A DNA stretch of 64,000 nt from Microbulbifer hydrolyticus (GCF_009931115.1 NZ_CP047491.1:1811501-1875500), one strand, 5' to 3'; numbered from the stretch's first letter, positions 17,969 to 27,045 are shown. Made by a program: numbers and translations. The notes: generated from the letters alone by a model not told the origin.

Positions 17969-18403
17969 TCAGGCTCCCAGTAGGTGGCGAACAACGTAAA
18001 CAGTGGCGAAGCCACCAAACATAAAGGTGGCGGTGGCCGCAAGAGAGCGCGGTGACAGGCGGGAAAGGCCGCACACGCCGTGCCCACTGGTGCAGCCGGC
18101 AGCGTAGCGTGTGCCTATGCCTACCAGCAGGCCCGCACCGATCAGCATTGGCGTGCTGGCACGAATCTCCATGACGGGGAGGGCGTGGAACAGTCCCCAG
18201 ATAGCCGGGCCCGCCAGCAGCCCGAGAATAAACGCGAATTGCCAGCCGCGGTTGCCTCGCTCGCCCCCGAGCAGGCCGCCGAGGATGCCTGAGATCCCGG
18301 CGATGCGACCATTCATCAGGATCAGCCAGGCGCTGGCAATCCCGATCAGGATACCGCCCGCGAGGGCGGACATAGGGGTGAATGCATTCCAGTCGATGTT
18401 CAT
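17969..18403 (-). CDS. YeeE/YedE-family membrane protein, half-channel A
   Basis: This 144-residue inner-membrane protein with about four membrane spans carries the family motif [20 protein letters not shown] near residues 100-119, with two cysteines thought to relay sulfur species. It follows the BigR-like regulator by nine bases and precedes the second half-gene by four bases. In BigR-regulated operons of Xylella and Agrobacterium, such channel genes accompany a persulfide dioxygenase and are induced by sulfide. The same logic is likely here, although the dioxygenase is on the other strand. Confidence 0.88.
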   Translation of the reverse strand: MNIDWNAFTPMSALAGGILIGIASAWLILMNGRIAGISGILGGLLGGERGNRGWQFAFILGLLAGPAIWGLFHALPVMEIRASTPMLIGAGLLVGIGTRYAAGCTSGHGVCGLSRLSPRSLAATATFMFGGFATVYVVRHLLGA

Positions 18404-18412
18404 GGTGGTGAA

Positions 18413-18727
18413 TTACTCCGCGCAATACAGTTGATACAAAGTTTGCAAAAGGGCCAGAACCCTACGATCGGCGACCCGGTAATAGACCCGTTTCCCCTCC
18501 TTGCGGGTGGCAACCAGGCCTTCCCGGCGAAGCACGCCCAGCTGCTGTGACAGGCTAGGCTGGTGGATATCCAGTCGCTCCTCCAGATCGCTGACACACA
18601 GCTCTTCCTCGCATAGCTGGCAGAGCAGGAGCAGGCGGTCCTGGTTGCCCAGCGATCGAAGCATCAAAGAGGCTTCCCCTGCTGCAGCACGCATTTTGTC
18701 GAGCTGTATATGACTGGTATCGGGCAT
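18413..18727 (-). CDS. bigR: BigR/SqrR-type ArsR-family sulfide/persulfide-sensing repressor
   Basis: This is a winged-helix DNA-binding repressor. In the BigR/SqrR family two cysteines form a disulfide or tetrasulfide when persulfide appears, and the repressor leaves DNA. The 104-residue product keeps both: C36 in RLLLLC and C102 in LYQLYC. Two more cysteines (C39, C44) sit nearby. The recognition helix region is QPSLSQQLGVLRREGLV. The ATG is at 18727. It heads the leftward operon and is divergent from the persulfide dioxygenase, so it probably controls both promoters through the palindromes at 18752-18837. Confidence 0.88.
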   Translation of the reverse strand: MPDTSHIQLDKMRAAAGEASLMLRSLGNQDRLLLLCQLCEEELCVSDLEERLDIHQPSLSQQLGVLRREGLVATRKEGKRVYYRVADRRVLALLQTLYQLYCAE

Positions 18728-18751
18728 TTTAGGGTTCTTGTGTAATAGTCA

Positions 18752-18776
18752 ATATATTTGGTTAATGAAAATATAT
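18752..18776. promoter_or_regulatory. Palindrome 1, bigR-proximal operator candidate
   Basis: ATATATTT and AAATATAT flank a 9-base centre. The AT-rich dyad lies 25-50 bases upstream of the bigR start and overlaps palindrome 2 by two bases. BigR sites in other bacteria are similarly AT-rich dyads near the promoter. Confidence 0.45.
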
Positions 18777-18794
18777 TATATTTGAAAATATAAT
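18775..18794. promoter_or_regulatory. Palindrome 2, perfect AT-rich operator candidate
   Basis: ATTATATTT-GA-AAATATAAT is a perfect dyad with 9-bp arms and a 2-bp centre. It sits in the middle of the divergent bigR / dioxygenase gap and is the best candidate for a shared BigR box. Confidence 0.6.
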
Positions 18795-18813
18795 GTTAAC
18801 AAGTATATTGTTT

Positions 18814-18837
18814 TTTGGTTATTATGGTATAACCAAA
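18814..18837. promoter_or_regulatory. Palindrome 3, dioxygenase-proximal operator candidate
   Basis: TTTGGTTAT and ATAACCAAA form a perfect dyad with 9-bp arms and a 6-base centre. TATAAC inside it could be a -10 element for the rightward transcript, about 50 bases before the dioxygenase start. Binding here would block that promoter. Confidence 0.55.
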
Positions 18838-18884
18838 CGATCTATATGATCTTGTCAATTTGAGCGCATTGAGGGGTAACCAGG

Positions 18885-19772
18885 ATGCAGACCATGACTG
18901 AAACCGACCGTCGCCCACAGGTGGAGCCCTTTCTCGACTCCGACACTGAGACGTGGAGTTACGTCGTTTACGATCGCGCTGGAGGTAGCGCAGCGGTAAT
19001 CGACGCGGTATTGGACTTTGACCAGGCTTCCGGGCGCACCAGCACTGCTGGCGCTGAAAGAATTGTCGCGTTTGTGCGTGAAAACGACCTGACGGTCGAG
19101 TGGGTGCTGGAAACCCACGCGCATGCCGACCACCTGTCGGCGGCACCGTTTATCCGTGAGCAGCTCGGCGGCAAGATCGCTATTGGCGACCATATTCGTC
19201 AGGTGCAGGGCATCTTTCGGGATGTATTCAACCTGGAAAAAGAATTCCTGGTCGACGGTTCACAGTTTGACCACCTGTTCCATGACGGCGACACGTTCAA
19301 GATCGGCGACCTGGAAGGGCAGGTGATCTACGTTCCGGGGCACACACCGGCCGATATGGCCTGGCTGATCGGTGACGCGCTGTTTGTGGGTGACACACTG
19401 TTTTTGCCGGATGTGGGCAGTGCCCGTTGTGATTTCCCTGGCGGTGATGCCCGTGCACTCTACAAGTCCGTGCACAAGCTACTGGCTTTGCCGGAAGAGA
19501 CCCGCATGTTCATGTGTCACGACTACCCGCCCAATGGCACACGGGAGCATGAATGCGAAACTACCGTCGGCGCGCAGAAGCGCGACAACATCCACTTGCA
19601 CGAAGGTGTCACAGAGGATGAGTTTGTGAAGATGCGTAGCGAGCGCGACGCCACCCTAGGGATGCCCCGGCTAATCCTGCCATCCATTCAGGTGAATATT
19701 CGCGCGGGTCAGATGCCACCGGCAGAAGATAATGGCACCGTCTATCTGAAAGTACCGATCAACAAGCTTTGA
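18885..19772 (+). CDS. Persulfide dioxygenase (ETHE1/Blh-like metallo-beta-lactamase fold)
   Basis: This non-heme iron enzyme oxidises glutathione persulfide to sulfite and glutathione, a key step of sulfide detoxification. The 295-residue product has the MBL motif ETHAHADHLSA (H78, H80, D82, H83). Further metal ligands are in VPGHTPADM, VGDTLFLPDVGSARCDFPGG and MCHDYPPNG. The segment CDFPGGDA and the length are typical of the Blh/PDO group rather than lactamases or glyoxalases. ATG 18885 follows GAGGGG at a distance of eight bases. It heads the rightward operon with the DUF442 protein and the second SulP. Confidence 0.9.
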   Translation: MQTMTETDRRPQVEPFLDSDTETWSYVVYDRAGGSAAVIDAVLDFDQASGRTSTAGAERIVAFVRENDLTVEWVLETHAHADHLSAAPFIREQLGGKIAIGDHIRQVQGIFRDVFNLEKEFLVDGSQFDHLFHDGDTFKIGDLEGQVIYVPGHTPADMAWLIGDALFVGDTLFLPDVGSARCDFPGGDARALYKSVHKLLALPEETRMFMCHDYPPNGTREHECETTVGAQKRDNIHLHEGVTEDEFVKMRSERDATLGMPRLILPSIQVNIRAGQMPPAEDNGTVYLKVPINKL

Positions 19773-19806
19773 TCGGCAACTGAAATTTCAAGTTGAGGAA
19801 GCGGCT

Positions 19807-20214
19807 ATGGAACGCAAGACACTGGATTCACAGGTAAGCATTTCTGCAGAGCCTGCGCTTGATGAATTCGCCGCACTGGCGGAGCAGGGCGTGGAAGTGG
19901 TTGTGTGCAACCGACCGGAAAATGAGGCGGAAGACAATGCCAGCTTTGCTGACCTGGAGCATGCGGTCACCGCGGCCGGGATGGCGTTTGTCGCCATTCC
20001 ATTTTCCCGCGGACAGATGCAGCCAGCACATAGTGAGGAGTTTGCCAGGCTGCTCAGCAGTGGTAAGAAAGTGCATGCATTCTGCCGCACCGGCAACCGC
20101 TCCTGTAATCTCTGGGCGGCGGCAGGGTGCCTGAATGGCGCGGACAAAGAGCAGCTGCATCAGGCCGCGCAGAAGGCCGGTTTTGATATCAGCGGCGTGC
20201 TGGTGACCTACTAG
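19807..20214 (+). CDS. DUF442 / TIGR01244-type phosphatase-like sulfurtransferase
   Basis: The 135-residue product has a dual-specificity-phosphatase fold with the P-loop HAFCRTGNRS at residues 90-99 (nucleophile C93, R98). In many bacteria this domain is fused to, or encoded beside, the Blh/PDO dioxygenase and is proposed to act as a rhodanese-like sulfurtransferase. Here it is a stand-alone gene 35 bases after the dioxygenase, with GAGGAA before ATG 19807. The likely job is passing persulfide sulfur to or from glutathione. The exact chemistry is not settled for this family. Confidence 0.85.
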   Translation: MERKTLDSQVSISAEPALDEFAALAEQGVEVVVCNRPENEAEDNASFADLEHAVTAAGMAFVAIPFSRGQMQPAHSEEFARLLSSGKKVHAFCRTGNRSCNLWAAAGCLNGADKEQLHQAAQKAGFDISGVLVTY

Positions 20215-20226
20215 GGATTTCAGCAC

Positions 20227-21984
20227 GTGAAAGATGTCTTCAATAGCGGCCCGGTGCGCAAGCTGGGCCGTTTTCTGCCAGCGGCCACTTGGCTGCCGGG
20301 CTATTCGCTGTCTGTTTTGCACAAGGACCTGCTGGCAGCGCTGATCGTCACCATTATGCTGATCCCGCAGTCACTGGCTTATGCGCTGCTGGCGGGATTG
20401 CCGGCGGAAGTTGGTCTGTATGCCAGTATGGCGCCGCTGGTGGCGTATGCCTTATTTGGTAGTAGCCGCACGCTGTCGGTGGGGCCGGTGGCGGTGGCAT
20501 CGCTGATGAGCGCGGCCGCCCTGAGCCAGGTAGCAGCTCAAAATACCGCCGACTATTTGCTCGCGGCCATGTTGCTGGCGTTTCTCTCCGGCCTGTTTCT
20601 ACTGTTACTGGGTATCTTGCGGCTTGGCTTCCTTGCCAACTTCCTGTCGCACCCGGTGATCTCCGGCTTTATTACCGCATCGGGCATCCTGATTGCATTC
20701 AGTCAGTTGAAGCACCTGATGGGCGTTACCGCGCACGGCGACAATTTACCCGAGCTTGCAGAGTCGATGTTCGCGGGGCTGGCGCAGACCAATGTCTATT
20801 CACTGCTGATTGGCTTTGCCGTCGTACTGTTTCTGTTCTGGTCACGAAAAGGCGCTGTCTCCCTGTTGCAGCGATTTTCCCTGTCGAAAAACGCTGCGGC
20901 ACTGCTGGTCAAGGCGGCGCCCGTGGTCGGGGTGATTGCCACCATCCTGCTGGCCAGTGGCTTCGGCTTGGAGGGCAAGGGGGTCAAGCTGGTGGGGGAG
21001 ATACCCAGTGGCCTGCCACAGTTTATGTGGCCCAACTTTTCGCTGGAACTGGTCCGGCAGCTCGCGGTGCCGGCGATCATGATTTCGATCATCGGCTATG
21101 TCGAGTCCATCTCCGTGGGCAAGACCCTTGGTGCCAAGCGCCGGCAGAAAATTGATTTGAACCAGGAATTGATTGGCCTCGGCAGCGCCAATATTGCGTC
21201 CGGGGTATCCGGCGGTTTTCCGGTAACCGGGGGCTTCTCCCGTTCGGTGGTGAATTTTGACGCCGGTGCGGAAACTCAGATGGCCAGTATTTTTACCGCG
21301 GTCGGCATAGCACTGGCTGCCATGTTCCTGACGCCGTTCCTGTACTACCTGCCCAAGGCCACGCTGGCGGCGACCATTATCGTGGCGGTACTGTCGCTGG
21401 TGGACTTTTCAATACTGAAAAAGACCTGGCATTACTCTCCCAGTGATTTTTTTGCAGTACTCACCACCATCGTGGTGACCCTGTTGTTCGGTGTGGAGAT
21501 CGGCGTATCCTGCGGTGTACTGGCTTCCATTGTGTTGTTTCTGTATCGCACGTCAAAGCCCCATATTGCCGAGGTGGGCCTGGTGGAAGGCACCGAGCAC
21601 TTCCGCAATATCCAGCGTCACCAGGTGCGTACACTGCCGCAGATTCTGACCATCCGTGTGGATGAAAGCCTGATGTTTTCCAACGCGGCATTTCTGGAAG
21701 AGCGGATCTACGGGGATATCGCTGCGACACCGGAAGTGCGCCACGTGATCCTGATGTGCAGTGCCATCAATGAAATCGACTGGAGTGCGCTGGAGTCACT
21801 GGAAGCGATCAACGAGCAGTTACAGGCGTCAGGGATCTGCTTTCACCTGTCGGAAGTGAAGGGACCCGTGATGGATTCCCTTGCGCGTTGTGGCTTTCTG
21901 GATGAATTGTCGGGCAAGGTGTATTTCACCCAGTACCAGGCTTTCACCGCACTGCGTGAGCAACTGGATGGCTGCCCGCCGTAA
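20227..21984 (+). CDS. SulP-family anion transporter with STAS domain (second copy)
   Basis: This is an inner-membrane anion permease of 585 residues. It shows the signature IPQSLAYALLAGLPAEVGLYAS near residues 50-70 and a C-terminal STAS domain with CSAINEIDWSALESLEAI. It closely parallels the SulP at 15715-17448 across the whole length, including the TSKPHIAEVGLVEGTEHFRN linker (RPHIAVVGRVPGTEHFRN in the other copy), pointing to an old duplication. It starts at GTG 20227, twelve bases after the DUF442 gene. Together with the dioxygenase it probably moves sulfite, thiosulfate or sulfate. Which ion is inferred from the neighbours only. Confidence 0.88.
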   Translation: MKDVFNSGPVRKLGRFLPAATWLPGYSLSVLHKDLLAALIVTIMLIPQSLAYALLAGLPAEVGLYASMAPLVAYALFGSSRTLSVGPVAVASLMSAAALSQVAAQNTADYLLAAMLLAFLSGLFLLLLGILRLGFLANFLSHPVISGFITASGILIAFSQLKHLMGVTAHGDNLPELAESMFAGLAQTNVYSLLIGFAVVLFLFWSRKGAVSLLQRFSLSKNAAALLVKAAPVVGVIATILLASGFGLEGKGVKLVGEIPSGLPQFMWPNFSLELVRQLAVPAIMISIIGYVESISVGKTLGAKRRQKIDLNQELIGLGSANIASGVSGGFPVTGGFSRSVVNFDAGAETQMASIFTAVGIALAAMFLTPFLYYLPKATLAATIIVAVLSLVDFSILKKTWHYSPSDFFAVLTTIVVTLLFGVEIGVSCGVLASIVLFLYRTSKPHIAEVGLVEGTEHFRNIQRHQVRTLPQILTIRVDESLMFSNAAFLEERIYGDIAATPEVRHVILMCSAINEIDWSALESLEAINEQLQASGICFHLSEVKGPVMDSLARCGFLDELSGKVYFTQYQAFTALREQLDGCPP

Positions 21985-22034
21985 CGGGGCTGTATGACGG
22001 GAGAGGGCGCACTAGCGCCTTCCCTTACTCATTG

Positions 22035-22589
22035 TCAGCCACCGAAGAGATAGGGAAACAGCGCGCGCTTTTCCTTTTCTGTCAGTGCTTCAACACGCAG
22101 GATATTGTTGTGGGGAATACTTTCCGGGTCGGGGTAGTTTTCCAGGCCCCGTTCCAGGCTTTTTTCCCGCAGCAGGTGCAGAATCGGGTACGGGGAGCGG
22201 TTGGTCAGGTTTTCCGTGTCTTCTGGCTCGGTATTGGCGAACTGGTAGTGGGGGTGGAAGCTGGCTACCTGGTAGACACCCTCGTAGCCCTGACGCTGCA
22301 GCAGCCGCTCCGCTTCGCCGAGAAAGGTGTTGTAGTCGTGAAAGTCCCGCAACTGGGTAGGCAGAATCAGTAGAGTGGTCTCCACTTCTTCTTCCGAGGT
22401 GCGGTCGAGCACCTCAAATTCGTCCTGCAGCTCTTCCAGCAATACCTCATTACTATTGGCATCGCTTACGACATAGCGGATTTGCCCCGAACGCATCGGC
22501 TTGCGCGCGAAAGGGCAGAGGTTGAGCCCGACCACGACATCCTGCAGCCATTGCTTTACCTGGGAGATTACCGGATCGCTATCGGACAT
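22035..22589 (-). CDS. DUF1415 family protein
   Basis: This soluble 184-residue protein of unknown function is common in proteobacteria. It begins with a helix leading to VVGLNLCPFARKP, the conserved Cys-Pro-Phe-Ala motif of DUF1415. The later segments ILPTQLRDFHDYNTFLGEAE and VASFHPHYQFANTEPEDTENLTNRSPYPILHLLRE, split here by a variable loop, are also family hallmarks. The Cys and the HPHYQF motif suggest an enzyme or metal site but no activity is proven. It follows the DUF2058 gene by four bases and is probably co-transcribed with it. Confidence 0.9.
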   Translation of the reverse strand: MSDSDPVISQVKQWLQDVVVGLNLCPFARKPMRSGQIRYVVSDANSNEVLLEELQDEFEVLDRTSEEEVETTLLILPTQLRDFHDYNTFLGEAERLLQRQGYEGVYQVASFHPHYQFANTEPEDTENLTNRSPYPILHLLREKSLERGLENYPDPESIPHNNILRVEALTEKEKRALFPYLFGG

Positions 22590-22593
22590 CGCG

Positions 22594-23139
22594 TTACCAC
22601 ATCAGGTCGTCGGGGATTTCATAGCCCGCATAGGGATCGTCTTCTTCCACTTGCGCGCTGCTCTCTGGCGGCTGCACGACCATTGCCGGGTTGCGCTCGG
22701 CGATCTTGTCGGCGATGACGCGCGGCACCAGTTCGAAGTGTTCTCCTTCACCCACAATCAGCAGGCGACCGGCCGTGAGGTGTTCCTGCACGGCATTGGA
22801 GACATAGATTTTTTTCACTTTCTTTTCGAAGGTGAAGTGGTACGCAATGTCATCCCTGCCATTGGCGCCCTTGGGCTGCTTGTTGCGCTCGATCAGCTGT
22901 TTGATCTGCGCGGCAATGGCCTTCTGTTGGGCGGCCGCCTCGCGCTGGGCGTTCAGCTCCCGGTCCCGGGCAATCTTGGCTGCCCGGGCCTGGTCCGCAG
23001 CCTGCTTGGCCTCATCCACCTGGACTTCGCCAGATTTCTTCGCCACTTTGTTCTGTTTGCGCTTTTCCTTGCTGATCTGCTTGGCTTTCTTGCCGTCTAC
23101 CAAGCCTGCCTTGAGCAGCTGATCCTGCAGTGATGCCAT
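22594..23139 (-). CDS. DUF2058 family protein (YaiL-like)
   Basis: The 181-residue cytoplasmic protein begins MASLQDQLLKAGLVDGKKAK, the classic DUF2058 start. A long Lys/Ala/Glu/Gln-rich helical region, probably a coiled coil, covers residues about 15-90. A compact C-terminal domain follows with YHFTFEKKVKKIYVS and GRLLIVGEGEHFELVP. Homologues are sometimes called nucleoprotein or polynucleotide-associated, but the role is unknown. It is the first gene of a two-gene leftward operon with DUF1415. Confidence 0.9.
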   Translation of the reverse strand: MASLQDQLLKAGLVDGKKAKQISKEKRKQNKVAKKSGEVQVDEAKQAADQARAAKIARDRELNAQREAAAQQKAIAAQIKQLIERNKQPKGANGRDDIAYHFTFEKKVKKIYVSNAVQEHLTAGRLLIVGEGEHFELVPRVIADKIAERNPAMVVQPPESSAQVEEDDPYAGYEIPDDLMW

Positions 23140-23401
23140 GGGCCCTTACCTTTGATCGGGTTTCGAAATTTGGAGGGATTCTAGCGGATTTATCCGGAGG
23201 ATCGCAGTGGGCGGCGGAGTTTCAGCAGAGTTTGTGGCTTTTCACCACCAGTAGTGACTTCTCAGACACGCCGCGATGCCATCCCTGGGGCCTCTGCGCC
23301 GCGATACATGGATGTTTGGGGCTGGCAAGCCGATCGTCGGCAATGCCATATTCGCATCGGGCCTTTGGCAGGCAAGGCACGACGCGAAATGCGCGGTCCG
23401 G

Positions 23402-23980
23402 TCAATTCGCTTTGAACACCAGTCTGGCGGTCACCGGCACAATCGGGCTGATACTGTCGAGGCCGGCAACTTCACGCAGTTTCTCGATACCTTCCAGCAG
23501 TTTGTAGTTACCCGCCTTCAGCACGATCGGAGCATTGGTGGTTACCTGCACCATGTTGTCGGCAAGGCCGGTCACCTGCAGGTGCGCTTTTTCAGTCTGT
23601 TGCTGGCCATGCACATCCACGGTCAGTTCTGCTGTCATCGACATGGACTCGCCGGGCTGCAGTGCTTTCAGCTTGGCAGCGTCAACGTCTGCAGTGATGG
23701 TTGCCTTGGCAAACTGTGCGGTTTCGAACAGCATTTTTTGCATGCGCTCATTGCGGATCGGGATACTGGTCTCGACACTCGCCAGATCGATCGTCAGCTG
23801 TGCCTTACCTTCGTCGGAGATAGTACCGGCGAGGGTTTTAAAGTGGTGGGTTTCGGGAATGCTGGCCTTTTTGATCGACACAAAATGGACGCTGGAGTCT
23901 CCGCCTACCAGTTGCCAGTCGGCCAGGGCGGAGATTGGCAGGGCCAGAAGTGACAGCAAAGCGAGGGACTTGAAGGACAT
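23402..23980 (-). CDS. Periplasmic YceI-family lipocalin-like protein
   Basis: YceI proteins bind polyisoprenoid or similar lipids in the periplasm. The 192-residue product has a signal peptide at residues 1-20 (MSFKSLALLSLLALPISALA, then DWQL). The mature domain starts with the typical GGDSSVHFVSIKK strand and continues with alternating beta strands, ending LVFKAN. The ATG at 23980 has a purine-rich GGAGAA just upstream. The 262 bases between it and the DUF2058 gene contain nothing I can support. Physiological ligand is unknown. Confidence 0.88.
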   Translation of the reverse strand: MSFKSLALLSLLALPISALADWQLVGGDSSVHFVSIKKASIPETHHFKTLAGTISDEGKAQLTIDLASVETSIPIRNERMQKMLFETAQFAKATITADVDAAKLKALQPGESMSMTAELTVDVHGQQQTEKAHLQVTGLADNMVQVTTNAPIVLKAGNYKLLEGIEKLREVAGLDSISPIVPVTARLVFKAN

Positions 23981-24236
23981 GGCGTAATTCTCCTGTTTCA
24001 GCCAGAGTTGGGATGATAGTCAAAGTTGCCGGCAATCAGGTGTCGACTGAATTTGACTCATCAGTTCCAGGTGAGAAACGTTATCAGGTAGTGCACGTTC
24101 ACGCCAGTAAAGTACTGAAAAGATATGTCCGCATTTCTACCCTGTCACCGGGTGCTCTCGACAACCGGAATGCTCAGGCAATAACGAGACTGTCACCATT
24201 AATGAGAATCAGCCGGATACCATCGGCGAAGCAGGG

Positions 24237-25070
24237 TCAGGCGGAGGGCGAGGGCACCTTGTCGGCGGGTGCTTTGTTGGCACAGGTGGCCAGGAAGTCG
24301 AGCATCACCCGGTTGACGTCGTGTGGTTGCTCGAGACTCGACAGGTGCCCGGCGTGCTTTATGACTTCGAGCTCCGCGTTGGCGAGCCGGTTGGCGAGAG
24401 CTTCTGAGCAGGGCGGCGGTAGCGATACATCCTCTTCCCCCACGATCACCATTGCAGGCTGCTGGATCTGGGGGAGGCGGGCTTTTAACGAATCGCGCGC
24501 GCACAGTGCATTTACCATGTGCTGGATCGATACCAGCGGCATGGCTGCAAACTTTTCTTTCCAGTAGGCCACCAGTTCCGGGCGGTGGGCGCGCGTATGC
24601 CGGCCGAACATCAGTTTTGCCACCACGTTGAGAAGTGGCCGGATGCCAAAGAGTTTGGCGAGCCCCACCAGCATTTTGTACTTGGCGACCTTGAAGCGCG
24701 TTTCGGTACCGGCATGAGTGTCAAGCAACAGCAGGCTGCTTACCCGCTCGGGCACCGTAATCGCCGCTCTGAGAGCGATCATTCCGCCAATCGAGAGTCC
24801 GGCCCAGTGAGCGGTGGTGACGCCCTCCTGATCCAGAACCGCCACAACATCTTGCACCAGGTCGTAAATATCCAGCGGCTTATCGGCAACGCCCGATTTT
24901 CCGTGGCCGCGGATGTCGATATTGATTACCCGGTAGTCCTTGGCCAACGCTGCCACCTGTTCCGCCCACATTTCGCCATCGCAGAGAAAGCTGTGTAACA
25001 GGACAACTGCGGGGCCGGAGCCCTGACACTGGTAGTGGATTTGGTAGTGATCGCTGGCGGCAAATGGCAT
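24237..25070 (-). CDS. Alpha/beta hydrolase
   Basis: This soluble serine hydrolase has an enol-lactonase/esterase-like sequence. The 277-residue product has the oxyanion strand VVLLHSFLCDG near 22-32, the nucleophile elbow GLSIGG (S93), the acid in IVGEEDVSLP, and the His in KHAGHLSSLEQP. The last 15 residues (NKAPADKVPSPSA) are a low-complexity tail. It resembles 3-oxoadipate enol-lactonase but no aromatic-degradation gene is nearby, so the substrate is not assigned. The ATG at 25070 is the natural start. Confidence 0.85.
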   Translation of the reverse strand: MPFAASDHYQIHYQCQGSGPAVVLLHSFLCDGEMWAEQVAALAKDYRVINIDIRGHGKSGVADKPLDIYDLVQDVVAVLDQEGVTTAHWAGLSIGGMIALRAAITVPERVSSLLLLDTHAGTETRFKVAKYKMLVGLAKLFGIRPLLNVVAKLMFGRHTRAHRPELVAYWKEKFAAMPLVSIQHMVNALCARDSLKARLPQIQQPAMVIVGEEDVSLPPPCSEALANRLANAELEVIKHAGHLSSLEQPHDVNRVMLDFLATCANKAPADKVPSPSA

Positions 25071-25167
25071 GGTTTTTCTGTAGCGTTATTGGTTTCAGAT
25101 TACTTTAGGGAAACCATGCATACGGGTAAACCCTTTTAGTTACCGAAAGCGACAAGCTTTTTTAGAC

Positions 25168-25195
25168 CGAAAAAAAGGCCGGTTGGGGACCGGCC
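25168..25195 (-). terminator. Rho-independent terminator downstream of ahpF
   Basis: GGCCGGT and ACCGGCC pair over a 5-base loop at 25177-25195. On the minus strand a run of seven U residues follows. It lies about 95 bases after the ahpF stop and ends the ahpC-ahpF transcript. Confidence 0.88.
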
Positions 25196-25289
25196 GAAAG
25201 GGATGGTTCCCAGTGTCTGGCGGAAAAGAATCCGCCCGGGGCAGGTTTTAGGGTATTGCTGGGAGGCCAATACCCGGCCAGGGTCTGTG

Positions 25290-26882
25290 TTAGCCGGCCA
25301 TAGACAGGGGCTCATCTTGTAATTGCTCGTCTTCCGGAATCGAGCTGCGGATCAGGTAATCGAAGGCGCCGAGGGCTGCAGTCGCACCGGCACCCATGGA
25401 GATAACGATCTGCTTGTAGGGCACGGTAGTGGCGTCACCGGCGGCGAACACGCCGGGGATCGACGTTGCACCGCGCTCGTTGATGACGATCTCACCCATG
25501 CGGTTCATCTCCAGGCCGCTGTCCTTGAGGAATTCAGTATTGGGTACCAGACCTATCTGCACGAAAACGCCAGCCAGTTCCAGCTTGTGGCTCTCACCGC
25601 TGATGCGGTTGCTGTACTGAAGACCGTTCACCTTGTTGCCATCGCCGAGGATCTCGGTGGTCTGCGCATTGGTAATGATGTCGATATTCGGCATTGAGCG
25701 CGCTTTGCGTACCAGCACCTCATCGGCGCGCAGCGTGTCGGCAAATTCCAGCACGGTGACATGCTTGACGATACCCGCGAGGTCGATGGCCGCCTCGATA
25801 CCCGAGTTGCCGCCGCCAATAACCGCTACAGCCTTGCCCTTGAAGAAGGGACCGTCACAGTGCGGGCAGTAGGCCACGCCGCGAGTCTTATACTCGGCTT
25901 CACCCGGCACACCCAGTTCGCGCCAGCGGGCGCCCGTGGCGAGGATTACTGACTTGCTGCTGAGGGTGGCGCCGCCGCTCAATTCCAGCTCAATCATCTG
26001 CGCCCGTTTGAGATCGGCGGCGCGCTGCCCGGTAATGATATCCACACCGTACTCCTTCACATGCTGCTCCAGGCTAGCGGACAGTTTCGGGCCCTCGGTA
26101 TACGGCACCGAGATAAAGTTCTCGATGCCCACGGTATCCATTACCTGACCACCGAAGCGTTCGGCCACGAGTGCGGTGCGGATACCTTTGCGCGCTGCGT
26201 AGATCGCCGCGGCGGCACCGGCAGGGCCGCCACCCAGGACCAGCACATCGTAAGGCTCGCGTGCGTTCAACTCCTGCACCTGGCGCTGCTCGGCGCCGCT
26301 ATCGATCCTGGCCACGATTTCCTCGAGGCTCATACGGCCCTGGCCGAAATGTTCACCATTCAGGTAGACCGCCGGTACTGCCATGATCTGACGCGCGTCG
26401 ACTTCTTCCTGAAACAGGGCACCGTCAATCATCTCGTGGGTGATGTTCGGGTTCAGGTTCGCCATCAGGTTCAGTGCCTGAACCACGTCCGGACAGTTCT
26501 GGCACGACAGTGAGATATAGGTTTCAAAATGGAATTCACCCTCAATGTTGCGGATCTGCTCAAGCAGTTCCGGGTCCGCCTTGGATGGGTGGCCACCGGC
26601 CTGCAACAGGGCGAGTACCAGGGAGGTGAATTCGTGGCCCATGGGTATACCCGCAAAGCTGACGCGCGGGGTTTTACCGGCGGGGGCAATAGCCATGCTC
26701 GGGGTGCGCTTGCGGTCTTCCTGTTTGAGGTCAATCTTGTCTGACAGCCCCGCAATTTCGTTGGCGAGGCTGTTCAGCTCAGCACCTTTGGCGCTGCTGT
26801 TGGCGGACACACTGATCTCGATCGGATTGATGATATTTTGCAGATAGGTGTCCAGTTGTTTCTTTACGTTTGCGTCCAACAT
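25290..26882 (-). CDS. ahpF: Alkyl hydroperoxide reductase subunit F
   Basis: This cytosolic flavoprotein passes electrons from NADH to AhpC to reduce peroxides. The 530-residue product has the N-terminal double-thioredoxin domain with CQNC (C127, C130), an FAD-binding [19 protein letters not shown] near residue 220, and the reductase disulfide CPHC near 350. It also has the C-terminal [16 protein letters not shown] segment. ATG 26882 begins [16 protein letters not shown] as in other AhpF proteins; an upstream extension through the inverted repeat is rejected. ahpC lies upstream on the same strand, 203 bases away, with a large dyad between. Confidence 0.96.
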   Translation of the reverse strand: MLDANVKKQLDTYLQNIINPIEISVSANSSAKGAELNSLANEIAGLSDKIDLKQEDRKRTPSMAIAPAGKTPRVSFAGIPMGHEFTSLVLALLQAGGHPSKADPELLEQIRNIEGEFHFETYISLSCQNCPDVVQALNLMANLNPNITHEMIDGALFQEEVDARQIMAVPAVYLNGEHFGQGRMSLEEIVARIDSGAEQRQVQELNAREPYDVLVLGGGPAGAAAAIYAARKGIRTALVAERFGGQVMDTVGIENFISVPYTEGPKLSASLEQHVKEYGVDIITGQRAADLKRAQMIELELSGGATLSSKSVILATGARWRELGVPGEAEYKTRGVAYCPHCDGPFFKGKAVAVIGGGNSGIEAAIDLAGIVKHVTVLEFADTLRADEVLVRKARSMPNIDIITNAQTTEILGDGNKVNGLQYSNRISGESHKLELAGVFVQIGLVPNTEFLKDSGLEMNRMGEIVINERGATSIPGVFAAGDATTVPYKQIVISMGAGATAALGAFDYLIRSSIPEDEQLQDEPLSMAG

Positions 26883-26931
26883 CGGTGTGTCCTGGTATTC
26901 GGTAATTCGTGGTTTTGTGAAGTCCTGTGGC

Positions 26932-27045
26932 GGTGCTGCTGACGGGTGCAGCCTTGCGAAACACGCCGTGAACCCATCCATGGGGGCTCTTCCGCGAGGT
27001 CCCTCTCGCGGAAGGTTTCGCAAGGCTGCCCCCGTCATCAGCACC
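26932..27045. repeat. Long nested inverted repeat in the ahpC-ahpF gap
   Basis: Two 31-base arms (26932-26962 and 27015-27045) are complementary at 29 of 31 positions. Directly inside the right arm is a perfect 10-bp hairpin (CTTCCGCGAG / CTCGCGGAAG at 26989-27014). The whole could fold as one long structure of about 114 bases. A further perfect 8-bp hairpin (TACTTCGT / ACGAAGTA) sits at 27062-27081, right after the ahpC stop. The element may set the ahpC to ahpF ratio by partial termination or RNA protection, or be a dispersed palindromic element. Confidence 0.8.

Noticed and set aside
26883-27044. A 54-residue N-terminal extension of AhpF
   Set aside because: The extension translates the inverted repeat and does not resemble Ahp[11 protein letters not shown] at 26882 matches the family start.
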